Below, in pieces: positions 5,974 to 6,570 of a DNA stretch of 6,570 nucleotides. Where the stretch lies: assembly GCA_947296775.1 (NCBI GenBank), contig CAMYRF010000053.1, forward strand, positions 1 through 6,570, written 5' to 3'. The first letter of the stretch is position 1; every line of letters starts with the position of its first letter. Source of the stretch: an uncultured Mycoplasmatota bacterium (GTDB taxonomy: Bacteria > Bacillota_I > Bacilli_A > RF39 > UBA660). The notes beneath the pieces are model-generated. The model was not told the DNA's origin. It saw only the letters and a program-made list of their open reading frames with translations, and ran no database searches. Both the position numbers and the translations under genes were made by a program.

Positions 5974-6570
5974 ATGTTTAACGAAATAAAAACTTTTGAA
6001 GAAAGAAAACAAGAACTAATCAAAATAGGAAAGAAAAAAGGACAAATAACTTATGAAGAACTAGCCGACAAATTAAAAGGACTAGAACTAGACGCCGATT
6101 CACTAGATGATTTATATAACGCCTTAAGTGAAAATGGAATTAAAATAGTATCAGAAAATCCAGATGATGACGACAACGTAAGCGCCAGTGATACCGAAAC
6201 CCTAACTAAAGATTTAACAATCAACGACCCAGTAAGAATGTATTTAAAAGAAATTGGACAAATAAAATTACTTACAACCGAAGAAGAAGCAGAACTAGCA
6301 GATCGCATTGTCGAAGGCGATGAACTTGCAAAAGCCACACTAGCAGAAGCCAACCTAAGACTAGTTGTTAGTATCGCTAAAAGATATGTAGGTAGAGGAA
6401 TGTTATTCCTAGACCTAATCCAAGAAGGAAATATTGGATTAATGAAAGCCGTAGAAAAATTCGATGTAACCAAAGGATATAAATTTTCAACTTATGCCAC
6501 ATGGTGGATTAGACAAGCTATCACAAGAGCCATCGCTGACCAAGCAAGAACAATAAGAGTTCCTGTGCAC
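5974..6570 (+). CDS. rpoD: RNA polymerase primary sigma factor RpoD (SigA), N-terminal part
   Basis: This is the housekeeping sigma factor that directs RNA polymerase to most promoters. The first 199 residues are present and the gene runs off the window end. Region 1.1 occupies about 1-70 and is followed by an acidic stretch (DDDD at 64-67). Region 1.2 contains DPVRMYLKEIGQIKLLTTEEE at about 85-105. Region 2 follows with NLRLVVSIAKRYVGRG (127-142), LDLIQEGNIGLMKAVEKFD (146-164), GYKFSTYATWWIRQAI (168-183), the -10 recognition and melting segment, and then RTIRVPVH. The group 1 segments seen, including region 1.1, are typical of a primary rather than an alternative sigma. Regions 3 and 4 are not visible. 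The ATG lies four bases after the dnaG stop, with AAGGAG at 5959-5964 inside the end of dnaG, so the two are cotranscribed and probably translationally coupled. Confidence 0.97.
   Translation, partial: MFNEIKTFEERKQELIKIGKKKGQITYEELADKLKGLELDADSLDDLYNALSENGIKIVSENPDDDDNVSASDTETLTKDLTINDPVRMYLKEIGQIKLLTTEEEAELADRIVEGDELAKATLAEANLRLVVSIAKRYVGRGMLFLDLIQEGNIGLMKAVEKFDVTKGYKFSTYATWWIRQAITRAIADQARTIRVPVH

Noticed and set aside
6051..6473. Long minus-strand open frame over rpoD, with similar minus-strand frames over comEA and dnaG
   Set aside because: These are antisense shadows of well-supported genes. They are serine-rich low-complexity translations with no ribosome sites.
1..6570. CRISPR array, insertion sequence, tRNA, rRNA, riboswitch or phage element
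   Set aside because: No direct-repeat array, transposase motif, terminal inverted repeat, tRNA-like cloverleaf or structured leader was seen. All intergenic gaps are short and explained by promoters and a terminator.

Overview
The window is a strongly AT-rich stretch of bacterial chromosome. A hand count of 120 bases at 3601-3720 gives 30 G+C. It uses the standard bacterial code: Trp is TGG, every gene that ends here ends in TAA, and no gene reads TGA in frame. The gene set (comEA-comEC and dnaG-rpoD, with strong AAGGAGG-type ribosome sites) points to a low-GC Bacillota, probably a Bacilli-like or uncultured gut lineage. The lineage is inference; no rRNA or taxonomic marker beyond these proteins is visible.

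Layout. Positions 1-69 hold a promoter and leader. Positions 70-2770 hold the DNA-uptake operon comEA-comEC. The two genes overlap by 32 bases, comEC starts at TTG, and there is no comEB between them. A clear intrinsic terminator follows at 2794-2817. A consensus housekeeping promoter (2830-2858) then drives two small genes of unknown function (2891-3319 and 3321-3587) whose C-terminal parts resemble each other. They run tail-to-tail, with stop codons overlapping, into a minus-strand integral membrane protein of the DUF6512 type (3584-4120). A divergent promoter region of about 120 bases separates that gene from dnaG (4242-5969, primase), which is followed after 4 bases by rpoD (5974 to the window end, main sigma factor, N-terminal 199 residues only).

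How the parts relate. ComEA (membrane-anchored DNA receptor) and ComEC (DNA-uptake channel with a metallo-beta-lactamase-like domain) act together in transformation. DnaG and RpoD form the conserved replication/transcription operon. The most interesting observation is that these two otherwise separate operons start with nearly the same promoter: AAGGAAwT, exactly 14 bases, then CGTATrTTATATATAGA. The spacer next to the -35 block has diverged while both boxes are conserved. The boxes do not fit the housekeeping consensus but resemble SigH/ComX-type promoters (AGGAwww, then GAAT or CGAAT). This suggests that one alternative sigma factor links competence with primase and housekeeping sigma synthesis in this organism. 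No stretch longer than 300 bases lacks a gene.
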